Source of the DNA: Arthrobacter citreus
GTDB lineage: Bacteria; Actinomycetota; Actinomycetes; Actinomycetales; Micrococcaceae
NCBI RefSeq assembly: GCF_009192745.1
Contig: NZ_VTFV01000003.1
Span: 186,001 to 250,000 of the forward strand
Reading direction: 5' to 3'
Length of the DNA stretch: 64,000 nt
A program made the translations under genes and the position numbers. The notes below the pieces were generated by a model, which saw only the letters and a list, made by a program, of their open reading frames with translations, was not told the DNA's origin and did not search any database. Positions 17,622 through 26,031 of this stretch are shown in pieces (within the stretch, counting starts at the first letter, position 1; each line of letters opens with the position of its first letter).

Positions 17622-18245
17622 ATGGAAAGCCGGGAACAGTATCCGCACGACGGCGATGTGACGGACAACTTCGAACTCGCCGGAGTGCCGGACGCCTTCC
17701 AGCGACTCTGGACTCCCCACCGCCTTGCCTACATCAAGGGCGGGCAGGACCAGGTCTCCTCCAAGGACAACTGCCCGTTCTGCACCGCGCCCTCCCACAC
17801 GGACGAGGAAGCGCTGATTGTCCACCGCGGCAGGCACGCCTTCGTGATCCTGAACCTGTTCCCGTACAACGCCGGACACCTGCTGGTGTGCCCGTACCGG
17901 CACGTACCGGACTACACCGACGTCGACGCGGAGGAGACGGCGGAAATCGCAGCCCTGACGCAGACCGCCATGCGCGTGCTGCGGAAGGTCTCAGCGCCTG
18001 CCGGTTTCAACCTGGGAATGAACCAGGGAACTGCTGGCGGCGCCGGCATTGCCGCGCACCTGCACCAGCACATTGTGCCGCGCTGGAGCGGTGACGGGAA
18101 CTTCCTGCCGATCATCGCCCATACCAAGGCCATCACGCAGACCCTGGGCGAAGTACGGCAAATGGTTGCCGATGCCTGGCCTGCCTCTGCTGACGAAACT
18201 TCTTCCGGCGGCCCGTCCGCTGCCGCCGGAACCGACGAGGCTTAG
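17622..18245 (+). CDS. HIT-family protein (AP4A phosphorylase-like)
   Basis: A 207-residue histidine-triad nucleotide hydrolase/transferase. CPFC near residue 48 is a zinc-binding pair. The triad HLHQHIVPRW places His146, His148 and His150. NLFPYNAGHLLVCPYRH is the usual substrate strand. Actinobacterial members encoded between thrS and pgsA resemble Rv2613c, an AP4A phosphorylase; that activity is an inference here. The gene begins 19 bases after thrS with a GGGGAG ribosome site. Confidence 0.92.
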   Translation: MESREQYPHDGDVTDNFELAGVPDAFQRLWTPHRLAYIKGGQDQVSSKDNCPFCTAPSHTDEEALIVHRGRHAFVILNLFPYNAGHLLVCPYRHVPDYTDVDAEETAEIAALTQTAMRVLRKVSAPAGFNLGMNQGTAGGAGIAAHLHQHIVPRWSGDGNFLPIIAHTKAITQTLGEVRQMVADAWPASADETSSGGPSAAAGTDEA

Positions 18246-18248
18246 AAC

Positions 18249-18911
18249 GTGCTGAACAAATATGCCCGCGGTTTCTTTACCGCACTGTTTACCCCCATTG
18301 CCTCCTGGCTGATCCGGCACCGGGTCTCACCGGATGCAGTCACCATCATCGGAACCCTCGGCGTTATGGTCGGGGGCCTGGTGTTCTATCCGCTGGGCCA
18401 GCTCTTCTGGGGCACGATCTTCATCGTGCTCTTTGTGTTCTCCGACGTCATTGACGGAATCATGGCCCGCCAGCAGGAGCGCAAAGGCAAGTGGGGCGCC
18501 TTCCTGGACTCCACGCTGGACCGGTTTGCCGACGGCGCGCTGTTTGCCGGAGTAAGCATCTGGTTCTTCACCGGAGGCGGCAACGACGCGATAGGCGTTG
18601 CCGCCATCATCTGCCTGGTCCTGGGCATGCTGGTCTCCTACATCCGGGCCAAGGCCGAGTCACTCGGGTTCGACGCCAACGTGGGGCTGGCCGAGCGGGC
18701 TGAGCGCCTGGTCTTCCTGCTGACCGCCACCGGCCTGGTTGGCCTCGGGATCCCGGAAGTAGTACTGCTGGTTGTCCTGGTGGCACTGTGCCTGGCCAGC
18801 TGCGTCACCATCGCCCAGCGCATGGGCACGGTTCGCCGGCAGTCCGCAGCCGGTGTCGCGGGTGAGGACCTGGAACCGGGCCTGGATAAAGACCTGGGTA
18901 AAGATACGTAG
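18249..18911 (+). CDS. pgsA: CDP-alcohol phosphatidyltransferase, probable phosphatidylinositol-phosphate synthase
   Basis: A 220-residue membrane enzyme with six predicted segments. The CDP-alcohol motif is complete: Asp66, Asp69, Gly70, Ala73-Arg74, Gly83, Asp87 and Asp91 in the stretch beginning DVIDGIMAR. Position after thrS and HIT is that of the mycobacterial inositol-phosphate-using enzyme, so the product is probably PIP, precursor of phosphatidylinositol. The GTG start at 18249 is 3 bases after the HIT stop. The acyltransferase and mannosyltransferase genes that often follow it are absent; pdxS comes next. Confidence 0.9.
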   Translation: MLNKYARGFFTALFTPIASWLIRHRVSPDAVTIIGTLGVMVGGLVFYPLGQLFWGTIFIVLFVFSDVIDGIMARQQERKGKWGAFLDSTLDRFADGALFAGVSIWFFTGGGNDAIGVAAIICLVLGMLVSYIRAKAESLGFDANVGLAERAERLVFLLTATGLVGLGIPEVVLLVVLVALCLASCVTIAQRMGTVRRQSAAGVAGEDLEPGLDKDLGKDT

Positions 18912-18981
18912 CGAAGGCGCTCTGAAAGCTGTACGCGGGCTTACTATTGGCTTTCCTGCCGTACTACCAGAGAGCCTTGTC

Positions 18982-19893
18982 ATGCCTACAGAAACACCGT
19001 CCCAGCCCTCCGCTTCAACCGGCGGCAGCCGTGTGAAGCGCGGCATGGCTGAGATGCTCAAGGGCGGCGTCATCATGGACGTCGTCACCGCCGAACAGGC
19101 ACGGATTGCCGAAGACGCCGGCGCCGTTGCCGTTATGGCCCTGGAACGGGTTCCGGCAGACATCCGCGCGCAGGGCGGTGTCTCCCGGATGAGTGATCCG
19201 GACATGATCGACAGCATCATCGACGCCGTCTCCATTCCCGTCATGGCCAAGGCCCGCATCGGACACTTCGTCGAGGCCCAGGTCCTGCAGTCCCTCGGCG
19301 TCGACTACATTGACGAGTCCGAGGTCCTGACCCCGGCCGACTACGCCAACCACATCGACAAGTGGAAGTTCACCGTTCCCTTCGTCTGCGGTGCCACTAA
19401 CCTGGGCGAAGCGCTCCGCCGGATCAATGAGGGCGCCGCCATGATCCGTTCAAAGGGGGAGGCGGGAACGGGTGATGTTTCCAACGCCACCATGCACATG
19501 CGCCAGATCCGCACTGAGATTGCCCGGCTTTCCTCGCTTCCCGAGGACGAGCTCTACGTCGCCGCGAAGGAACTGCAGGCACCGTACGAACTGGTCAAGG
19601 AAGTGGCCTCGGCCGGCAAGCTCCCCGTGGTCCTCTTCACCGCCGGCGGTATTGCCACCCCGGCCGATGCCGCGATGATGATGCAGCTCGGCGCCGACGG
19701 CGTGTTTGTTGGTTCCGGCATCTTCAAGTCAGGCAATCCCGCCCAGCGTGCAGCCGCGATCGTCAAGGCCACCACCTTCCACGATGATCCGGATGAGATC
19801 GCCAAGGCCTCCCGCGGCCTCGGCGAAGCCATGGTTGGCATCAACGTGGACGAGATCCCGCAGCCGCACCGCCTCGCCGAGCGCGGCTGGTAA
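18982..19893 (+). CDS. pdxS: Pyridoxal 5'-phosphate synthase, PdxS subunit
   Basis: A 303-residue TIM-barrel enzyme that makes PLP from ribose 5-phosphate, glyceraldehyde 3-phosphate and ammonia supplied by PdxT. Key residues: Lys90 in MAKARIGH (Schiff base) and Lys158 in [19 protein letters not shown] is the phosphate-binding end. ATG 18982 gives the family start (a Ser/Thr-rich tail, then [12 protein letters not shown]). The longer open frame from 18772 overlaps pgsA and is not used. Its partner gene pdxT lies 7.5 kb away rather than next to it. Confidence 0.97.
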   Translation: MPTETPSQPSASTGGSRVKRGMAEMLKGGVIMDVVTAEQARIAEDAGAVAVMALERVPADIRAQGGVSRMSDPDMIDSIIDAVSIPVMAKARIGHFVEAQVLQSLGVDYIDESEVLTPADYANHIDKWKFTVPFVCGATNLGEALRRINEGAAMIRSKGEAGTGDVSNATMHMRQIRTEIARLSSLPEDELYVAAKELQAPYELVKEVASAGKLPVVLFTAGGIATPADAAMMMQLGADGVFVGSGIFKSGNPAQRAAAIVKATTFHDDPDEIAKASRGLGEAMVGINVDEIPQPHRLAERGW

Positions 19894-19919
19894 GCGCCAA
19901 AGCGTTAGAGCGTTAGAGC

Positions 19920-19964
19920 AAAAGCGCACCGGCACCGGGTTTTCCTCGGTGCCGGTGCGCTTTT
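19920..19964. terminator. Strong bidirectional terminator between pdxS and the GNAT gene
   Basis: An 18-bp perfect stem (AAAAGCGCACCGGCACCG with its complement) around a 9-base loop. It has T-rich flank on the plus strand and the matching T-tract on the minus strand, so it can stop transcription from both convergent genes. A doubled AGCGTTAG precedes it. Confidence 0.92.
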
Positions 19965-19970
19965 GGTTTC

Positions 19971-20684
19971 CTAGCCCAGTGCCATTGAATACGTCCGACC
20001 GCGGCCCACCAGTGAGAATCCCCGCGCTGAGCAGAGGTCCTGGCCCGCAGCCGTTGCGTTCACTACCAGGTGTTCGGCACCGGCAGCCTCCGCCGCCGCA
20101 GCTCCTGCACTGAGCAGCGCGGTGCCGAAGCCGCGGCGCCGGCTGGACGTGCCCACGGCCAGGGAGAAGATCCCGGCCACCTTGGACAGGCCGGCGACGC
20201 CGGTGGGATAGAAGGCGTAGGCCCGTCCGGTCATGCGCGCGGAATCCCGGGCAGCAATGTGCCAGGCCTGCCGGGGCTGCGAGTGCCCCACCCTCAGTTC
20301 CTCGGCGTCGGCCCCGGAAACCTCCCGCGGCTGCACCTCAACCGAGGCGCCCTCTGCGGACCAGGCCTGGGGAGCACGCACGGGTGCGGTCATCCAGCAG
20401 GTCTGTGGCCCCCGGCGGAAACCGAACGTCTCCAGCGGTGCGTTGTCCACTGAACCGCCCAGCCAGGCGGTGACCGAGGAGGCTCCCAGCCGGGACCCTT
20501 CGGCCAGCCCGGGCCGGATTCCCGCCGGCGATATTTCCTCCGGGAACATGAGCATCAGCTGGCGGCGCGCCGGGAGCCAGACCCACCGGGACTCATGGGT
20601 GCCGAAGGAACGGCCGCCGGTCGCTGACGCGAGGGCCGAGAACCAGGTGTGCTGCAGGCGCTGGCAGGAGGCAATGGTGGGCAT
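19971..20684 (-). CDS. GNAT-family N-acetyltransferase
   Basis: A 237-residue protein whose C-terminal half is an acetyl-CoA-binding GNAT fold. LAVGTSSRRRGFGTALLSAG (about 178-197) is motif A with the R-x-x-G-x-G/A loop, and CSARGFSLVGRGRTYSMALG is the usual last strand. The N-terminal half is less typical. Substrate is unknown. It starts 5 bases after the M3 peptidase stop and is probably co-transcribed with it. Confidence 0.85.
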   Translation of the reverse strand: MPTIASCQRLQHTWFSALASATGGRSFGTHESRWVWLPARRQLMLMFPEEISPAGIRPGLAEGSRLGASSVTAWLGGSVDNAPLETFGFRRGPQTCWMTAPVRAPQAWSAEGASVEVQPREVSGADAEELRVGHSQPRQAWHIAARDSARMTGRAYAFYPTGVAGLSKVAGIFSLAVGTSSRRRGFGTALLSAGAAAAEAAGAEHLVVNATAAGQDLCSARGFSLVGRGRTYSMALG

Positions 20685-20689
20685 CGTTT

Positions 20690-22714
20690 TCAGGACAGGC
20701 CCCGGCGTTCCAGCAGGGGAGCGAGGTCCGCATCCCGCCCGCGCAGGTTGCGGAAGGACTGCAGCGGATCCTGGGAGTAGCCCTTCGAAAGCAGCTTGCT
20801 TCGGAACGCATCACCGTTGGCGCGGGCCAGGCCGCCGTTCTCGGTGAACCACTGCACCGTGTCCGCGTCGAGCACCTCGCTCCAGATGTAGGAGTAGTAG
20901 CCGGCGGAGTAGCCTCCGGGGAAGATGTGCTTGAAGTAGCCGGTGCGGTACCGCGGCGGAACCAGTGCCGGATCGATCCCCGCGTCCAGGAGTGCCTTGT
21001 GTTCAAAGGCCTCCGGATCCGAAACAGGGTCCTGTCCGGGGGGAAGCACGTGCCAGGCCCAGTCCAGCAGCGTGGCACCAAGGTATTCGGTGGTCCGGAA
21101 ACCTTCACCCCACAAGGATGCATCCCGGACCTTCTGCAGCAGGCCTGCGGGAAGCGGTTCTCCGGTCTGGTAGTGCCGGGCGAAGTTGGCGGCAACCTCA
21201 TCCGTGAGCATCCACATTTCGTTCACCTGGGACGGGTACTCCACGAAGTCGCGCGGAACCGCCGTTCCGGCAAACAGGGGGAACCCGACGTCGGAAAACA
21301 GGCCGTGGAGGGCATGGCCGAATTCGTGGAAAGCCGTAACCACCTCGTCAAAGGTCAGCAGGGCGGGTTCACCGTTTGCCGGCTTGGAGATGTTCAGGTT
21401 GTTGACCACTACCGGCTGGTGGCCCAGCAGCCGGGACTGGGACACCAGTTCGTTCATCCAGGCGCCGCCGCTCTTGGTGTCCCGGGTGAAGTAGTCGCCC
21501 AGGAACAGGCCCAGACCCGTGCCGTCCTCGTCCTTGACCTCCCAGACCCGGACGTCGGGGTGGTAGCCGGTGAGGTCCGGCCGCTCGGTGAAGGTGATGC
21601 CGTAGAGCCGGTTGGCGGCGTAGAAGACGCCGTCGTGCAGAACGCTTTCAAGCTCGAACCAGGGGCGCAGCGCCTCCAGGTCCACGGCGTAATCCTCACG
21701 CCGAACCTGCTCGGAGTAGTACGCCCAGTCCCAGGGCTGGAAGTCCTCAATCCCGTCACGCGCCGCAGCGGCCTGCAGCTTCTCGGCCTCGGCAGCTGCG
21801 TTCCGGACAGCGGGCGGAACAAGCCTGCCGAGCATTTCCTCCACGGCTGCGGTGGTGGGCGCCGTCTGGTCCTCTACAGCATAGGCAGCGTGGTTTTCGT
21901 ACCCGAGAAGGGCCGCCCGTTCAGCGCGCAGGGCCGCGATTTCCGCTGCAATGGACAGCGTGGAGTTCTCGTTGTCCCGGAACCCGCGGTGAACGGAGGC
22001 CTCAAAGAGCCGTCTCCGGACGTCCCTGTTCTTCAGCTTCGCCAGGGCCGGCTGCGGAGTGGGAAGGATCAGAGTCAGAAGGTAGTTCGCACTGGAACCG
22101 GCTGCCTTCGCGGCAGCGGCAGCCGCAGCGATGTCCTCCGGCGCCAGGCCTTGGAGTTCCGCTTCATCGTCCAGCTCCAGTGCTGAATCGTTCGTGTCCG
22201 CGAGCAGCCTTTGGGAGTAGGTGGTGCCCAGCTCGGACAACCGGCTGTTCAGCTCCCGCATCCGTGCCTTCCCGGCGTCGTCGAGGGCCGCCCCTGCACG
22301 CACGAACCGCCGCCGGTATTCCGCCAGGAGCCGGGCAGATTCATCGTCCAAGCCCTTCCCGGGCACGGCGTTCACACGCTCGAACAGCGCGGGGTCCTGG
22401 TAAATGCTGTCCTGGTGCGCCGACAGCAGGGGACTTACTTCCTGCTCAAGGGCCTGGACGTCCTCCGTCGCATGGGACATCACAGCGTTGGAGAACACGG
22501 ACACCGTCCGGGCCAGAACCTGGCCGGAACGCTCCAGGGCAGCAATCGTATTCTCGAAATCCGCAGGCTCCGGGGTGGAAGTGATGGCACGGATCTCCTC
22601 CTGCTGTTCCTCCATCCCGGACGTGAAAGCCGGGAGAAGATCGGCGGTGGTGATGGCCGCGAAATCCGGCAGGCCATACGGCAGGGTGCTTGGTGAAAGT
22701 AGGGCATTGCTCAT
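20690..22714 (-). CDS. M3-family zinc oligopeptidase (dipeptidyl carboxypeptidase/oligopeptidase A-like)
   Basis: A 674-residue metallopeptidase of normal length. The zinc motif HEFGH spans 463-467 in TAFHEFGHALHGLFS. The C-terminal region GYSAGYYSYIWSEVLDADT is characteristic of Dcp and PrlC enzymes and carries the substrate-binding Tyr residues. The enzyme degrades short peptides, probably in the cytoplasm, since no signal peptide is seen. I use ATG 22714; a GTG at 22732 would add six residues. A GNAT gene follows closely. Confidence 0.94.
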   Translation of the reverse strand: MSNALLSPSTLPYGLPDFAAITTADLLPAFTSGMEEQQEEIRAITSTPEPADFENTIAALERSGQVLARTVSVFSNAVMSHATEDVQALEQEVSPLLSAHQDSIYQDPALFERVNAVPGKGLDDESARLLAEYRRRFVRAGAALDDAGKARMRELNSRLSELGTTYSQRLLADTNDSALELDDEAELQGLAPEDIAAAAAAAKAAGSSANYLLTLILPTPQPALAKLKNRDVRRRLFEASVHRGFRDNENSTLSIAAEIAALRAERAALLGYENHAAYAVEDQTAPTTAAVEEMLGRLVPPAVRNAAAEAEKLQAAAARDGIEDFQPWDWAYYSEQVRREDYAVDLEALRPWFELESVLHDGVFYAANRLYGITFTERPDLTGYHPDVRVWEVKDEDGTGLGLFLGDYFTRDTKSGGAWMNELVSQSRLLGHQPVVVNNLNISKPANGEPALLTFDEVVTAFHEFGHALHGLFSDVGFPLFAGTAVPRDFVEYPSQVNEMWMLTDEVAANFARHYQTGEPLPAGLLQKVRDASLWGEGFRTTEYLGATLLDWAWHVLPPGQDPVSDPEAFEHKALLDAGIDPALVPPRYRTGYFKHIFPGGYSAGYYSYIWSEVLDADTVQWFTENGGLARANGDAFRSKLLSKGYSQDPLQSFRNLRGRDADLAPLLERRGLS

Positions 22715-22824
22715 GGAAATAAACACTTTCACAGCGTGGCCTGCTCAACCAGCCGACGGGCCGCGTATGCTCATCCTCGGCCGCATTGGGCCGTGCAGGG
22801 CACAAGGACAACACATTCGGGGGA

Positions 22825-24072
22825 ATGATGAACGGACACCGCCCACTTGCTTCCCATACCGGGAAGCTGCTGGCAGTGCTGGGGCTGGCATCAGTAGTGG
22901 CACTTGGCGCCTGCACGGCCGTACAGGAGGAAGGGCAGGCACCCGACGCACCGCCGTCGTCCTCTCCATCCGCGGAACCAACCCCCGAACCCTCCATGAC
23001 CCCGGGTGCCGGGCCCGAATGCCCCGGGCTTCGCTGCACCTCAGTGATGCTGGCGGGGGATCTGCTGGTGCATCCCCAGCTCTGGGACCAGGCCCGCGCA
23101 GACGCCGGGACCACCGGAAACCAGCCGCTGGACTTCGAACCGCTGCTGGAGGGAATGCGGCCCTACATCTCCGGATCGGACCTTGCCGTCTGCCACATGG
23201 AAACCCCGGTAGCCGAAGCCGGGGGTCCGTACGCCGGCTACCCGATGTTCAACGTGCCGCCGCAGATACTCACCGCTGCCGCGGCCGTCGGCTACCAGGG
23301 GTGCACCACGGCGAGCAACCACACCGTCGACGCCGGCACCGAGGGCCTGAACCGCACCCTCGCCGTGCTGGATTCACTGGGGCTGGAGCATACGGGTTCC
23401 TACACGACCGAGGCGGAGTCCGAAATTCCGCTCATTATGGATACATCGGGTGCCCGGATCGGCATCATCGAGGCGACGTACGGCCTGAACGGCCTCGAGG
23501 CCGACTATCCGTGGCAGGTGGACATGCTCGACGCCGCGGACATGATTGCCAGGGCGCAGGCTGCCCGCGGACAGGGTGCGGACATTGTGATCGGCGCTGT
23601 CCACGCCGGCGACGAGTATGCCTCGATGCCCAACTCCCAACAGATCGAAACCGCCCACGCCCTGGCGGACAGCGGCCAGTTCGACCTGATCTACGGGCAC
23701 CACACGCACTCCGTACTGCCGATCGAGAACTACAACGGCACCTGGATTGTCTACGGCCTGGGCAACGCGGTCACGGAGCTCTCACCCTGGTACGCGGTCA
23801 ACAACGAAGGCTTGATAGTCCGGGCCCAGTTTGTCCAGGAGAACGACGGCGCGAAGTGGCGGGTGAGCGATCTCGCCTGGGCGCCGTCGGTCATTGTGCG
23901 CGATCCCTACCGGTGGTGCTCTGTTGCCGCGGACCTGCCGCAGGGGGCGTGTGCGTCGCAGGCGCAGCAGGCGGAGGTGCGGCAGCGGACGATCCCCGTG
24001 GTGGAGTCCATGGGGGCGGGGCAGGACGGGGCGCATGAGTGGCTGGTGTCGGAGGACGTTGCCGTGCGTTGA
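22825..24072 (+). CDS. CapA-family lipoprotein (metallophosphatase-like fold)
   Basis: A 415-residue exported protein. It has a lipoprotein signal ending VVALGAC with the lipidated Cys near residue 30, then a Pro/Ser linker, then the PGA_cap domain. Landmarks are VMLAGDLLVHPQLWDQA, HMETPV, TTASNHTVDAGTEGL, GAVHAGDEY and IYGHHTHSVLPIE, which fit the metal-binding motifs of the calcineurin-like CapA fold. The family was named for poly-gamma-glutamate capsule synthesis, but no capB/capC are here, so its role is probably in the envelope and undefined. Starts at 22825 and 22828 are equally possible. Confidence 0.9.
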   Translation: MMNGHRPLASHTGKLLAVLGLASVVALGACTAVQEEGQAPDAPPSSSPSAEPTPEPSMTPGAGPECPGLRCTSVMLAGDLLVHPQLWDQARADAGTTGNQPLDFEPLLEGMRPYISGSDLAVCHMETPVAEAGGPYAGYPMFNVPPQILTAAAAVGYQGCTTASNHTVDAGTEGLNRTLAVLDSLGLEHTGSYTTEAESEIPLIMDTSGARIGIIEATYGLNGLEADYPWQVDMLDAADMIARAQAARGQGADIVIGAVHAGDEYASMPNSQQIETAHALADSGQFDLIYGHHTHSVLPIENYNGTWIVYGLGNAVTELSPWYAVNNEGLIVRAQFVQENDGAKWRVSDLAWAPSVIVRDPYRWCSVAADLPQGACASQAQQAEVRQRTIPVVESMGAGQDGAHEWLVSEDVAVR

Positions 24073-24236
24073 GTCTTGGGCCCGCTTGGCCTTCGCCGGG
24101 TTCGTAGCGCTTCGCCTCATTGCCCGCGCCCGTCAGGTCTTGTGCGAAGGGGGTGGACGCGGCGGCTGGCCGGACGGTAAAACGGCGAGCAAAGCCTAAG
24201 TCCGCCGGTGGTCCGGCATGCTGCAGGGAGTTCGTC

Positions 24237-24779
24237 ATGGCAAAGGTTCTGATTCATGCGACAGTAACGCTGGACGGGTACATGGCCGATCCGGACGGCG
24301 GAGTGGACTGGATGTTCGACGTTGACGCGACCGACGAGGACACCGTGCTGGTGAACCGGGTCGTCGGTGAGATTGGCGCCGTCGTCGGTGGGGCTAACCG
24401 GGCCCGGACCGTCGAGGACGGCGAGGAGCCTTACGGCGGCCTGCCGGGAGTGCCGGTCTACCTGATGACGCACTCCGTGGCGGAGCCCGTGGTGAAGGAC
24501 GGGGTGACCTACACGTTCGTCGTGGATGAGATTGGCAGTGCCCTGGAAATGGCGAAGGCTGACGCGGGGGAGAAGGCAGTCAGCCTGCTCGGCGGACGGA
24601 TCTCACGGCAGTGCCTGCAGCTCGGGGTGGTGGACGAGATCCAGCTGCACGTGGTGCCCATTCTGCTCGGAGCGGGGATCACCCTGTTCGGCGGGCTGAA
24701 CCAGCGGGTGAACCTGGAACTTATTGAGGACGCGGCGTACGGCAGCGGCGTGCATCTGCGGTACCGGGTGGTTCGTTAG
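24237..24779 (+). CDS. Dihydrofolate reductase-like (RibD C-terminal fold) protein
   Basis: A 180-residue NADPH-reductase fold. KVLIHATVTLDGYMADPDGGVDWMF is the typical first strand and loop, LLGGRISRQCLQLGVVDEIQLHVVPILLGAGITLF the typical C-terminal core. This large family of YwjB/YyaP-type proteins is related to RibD reductases; true substrates are unknown. ATG 24237 follows AGGGAG and gives the family start. The 39-residue upstream extension in the same frame has no family likeness. Confidence 0.9.
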   Translation: MAKVLIHATVTLDGYMADPDGGVDWMFDVDATDEDTVLVNRVVGEIGAVVGGANRARTVEDGEEPYGGLPGVPVYLMTHSVAEPVVKDGVTYTFVVDEIGSALEMAKADAGEKAVSLLGGRISRQCLQLGVVDEIQLHVVPILLGAGITLFGGLNQRVNLELIEDAAYGSGVHLRYRVVR

Positions 24780-25290
24780 CCGCCGGGTGCCGGTCTGTCT
24801 GGGCCCCGCCGGGCGGACCGGAACGGCGGCAACGAAACTCTTCGCTCGCAGAGCTCGCTTCGAGTATTAAAGCCGCCTAACCCGGCCCGTCCGGCGGTCT
24901 TGTAGCGTCACCTTCATCGGGACGTGTCCACGGTTCCCACGGGTCGTTGCGGATGGGGATGATGGGGCCACATCCGTCACACCGGTAACGTCGGCTGGGA
25001 ATCTCAGACCTGGGGGGAGGTCGGATGGGTCGCCAGGCACGGAAACCTTCGGGGAGATGCTGCACTTTCGAGGGGGTATCCCAGAACGCTCGGGGAGGTA
25101 ACGTCGCTTTGAGCGCCTCATAAGGACATCAGCTGAACGAGAGTTGACGGCGCAAGGCGCTAAAGGACCGGAACTCACCGAGGGTTGACGGCGCAGGGCG
25201 CTAAAGGACGGGGGCTCCCCGAAGGTTCCCGTCGGGCTCGAGCCCTGCCCGCGCTTCCGGCGTCGCCCAGGCGCGCAGCAGGCCCGGAAT
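24780..25290. other. 511-bp gap without a convincing gene
   Basis: It lies between the DHFR-like gene and the convergent gatD stop. It holds a two-copy tandem repeat (25138-25209). A 62-codon minus-strand frame (24877-25065) ends with a CDGC pair and a WEPW segment and has GC-rich third positions in its last third, but no ribosome site and no family that I recognise. Base composition is less regular than in neighbouring genes. This may be the remains of a lost gene. Confidence 0.5.
25138..25209 (+). repeat. Two-copy 41-bp tandem repeat
   Basis: The unit CGAGRGTTGACGGCGC, continued by ARGGCGCTAAAGGAC, occurs at 25138-25168 and 25179-25209. The copies differ at two positions over 31 bases and the period is 41. 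A weaker echo of the beginning (CGAAGGTT) follows at about 25220. Each unit holds an internal GGCGC/GCGCC-type self-complementarity. Confidence 0.75.
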
Positions 25291-26031
25291 CTACCGGGGA
25301 CGGTTCGCAGCGTGGGAACGGGCAAGCTCGGAAAGGCGGGCAAGCTCGGCAAGGTCCGCATCCGCAACAGGTACCGGCTCGTAGGAACCATAGCGCCGGG
25401 TGACGGCCTGCTCGATCAGGAAGTCCGCAATCGCAGGGTTTTTGGGAAGCAGCGAACCGTGCAGGTAGCTGGCTATCACGTTCTTGTACCGGGCGCCCTC
25501 GGTGTCGTCCTTGGAATTGTTGCCCTCGCCCTTGCGGACCCGTGCCAGCGGCTTCGCATCCGGACCCAGGAAGGTCTGGCCGCTGTGGTTCTCGTAGCCG
25601 TGGATCTCGCCGAATTCTTCGCTCACGGACAGCACGTTGCCGATCAGCCGGTCCGCGCCGCCGTGGGTTTCGATGTCCAGCACGCCGATGCCCGGGATAA
25701 GGACGCCGTCGTGCGTTTTGAAAAACCGGCCAAAGAGCTGGTAGAGGCCGCAGATCACCAGCATTGGCAGGCCGTCGTCCGCCATGGCCCGCAGAGAAGG
25801 CGCCAGGGCCTGCAGGTCCTGCTGGATCACCACCTGGCCGCTGTCCTGGCCGCCGCCGCCAACAATCAGGTCGGCATCGGCAGGGAACTCGTCGCCCGGG
25901 TTGTACTCGGTGACTACCGGGTTGTATCCCTGCCACTTCAGGCGCTGCTTCAGGACCAGGACGTTGCCCCAGTCACCGTAGATGTTCATGTCCCGCGGAT
26001 AGAGCTGAACAATGTGGATGTCGCGGCTCAT
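25291..26031 (-). CDS. gatD: Lipid II isoglutaminyl synthase, glutaminase subunit GatD
   Basis: A 246-residue class I glutamine amidotransferase of the CobB/CobQ type. It supplies ammonia to MurT for amidation of the D-Glu residue in lipid II. Nucleophile Cys94 lies in MLVICGLYQLF, partner His191 in SYLHGSLLPKNP. HIVQLYPRDMNIYGDWGN is the family start. Its ATG overlaps the MurT stop (ATGA), so the two subunits are co-translated. The amide matters for wall crosslinking and lysozyme resistance in Gram-positives. Confidence 0.95.
   Translation of the reverse strand: MSRDIHIVQLYPRDMNIYGDWGNVLVLKQRLKWQGYNPVVTEYNPGDEFPADADLIVGGGGQDSGQVVIQQDLQALAPSLRAMADDGLPMLVICGLYQLFGRFFKTHDGVLIPGIGVLDIETHGGADRLIGNVLSVSEEFGEIHGYENHSGQTFLGPDAKPLARVRKGEGNNSKDDTEGARYKNVIASYLHGSLLPKNPAIADFLIEQAVTRRYGSYEPVPVADADLAELARLSELARSHAANRPR

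Noticed and set aside
20927-22186. Long plus-strand open frame (419 codons) opposite the M3 peptidase gene
   Set aside because: It is the antisense shadow of a clear metallopeptidase with HEFGH; its amino-acid make-up (Gly/Val/Gln-rich) is that of a GC-rich shadow frame.
22404-24038. 544-codon plus-strand frame over the CapA gene and the M3 start
   Set aside because: It runs in another frame through CapA, which has a lipobox and family motifs; the long frame is Arg/Gly-rich without any domain.
22825-24072. Poly-gamma-glutamate capsule locus
   Set aside because: A CapA-like lipoprotein alone, with no capB, capC or capE neighbours, does not support capsule synthesis.
24877-25065. Small zinc-ribbon-like gene (62 codons, minus strand)
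   Set aside because: Only one CxxC pair, no ribosome site and no recognised family; kept as a note within the gap entry.
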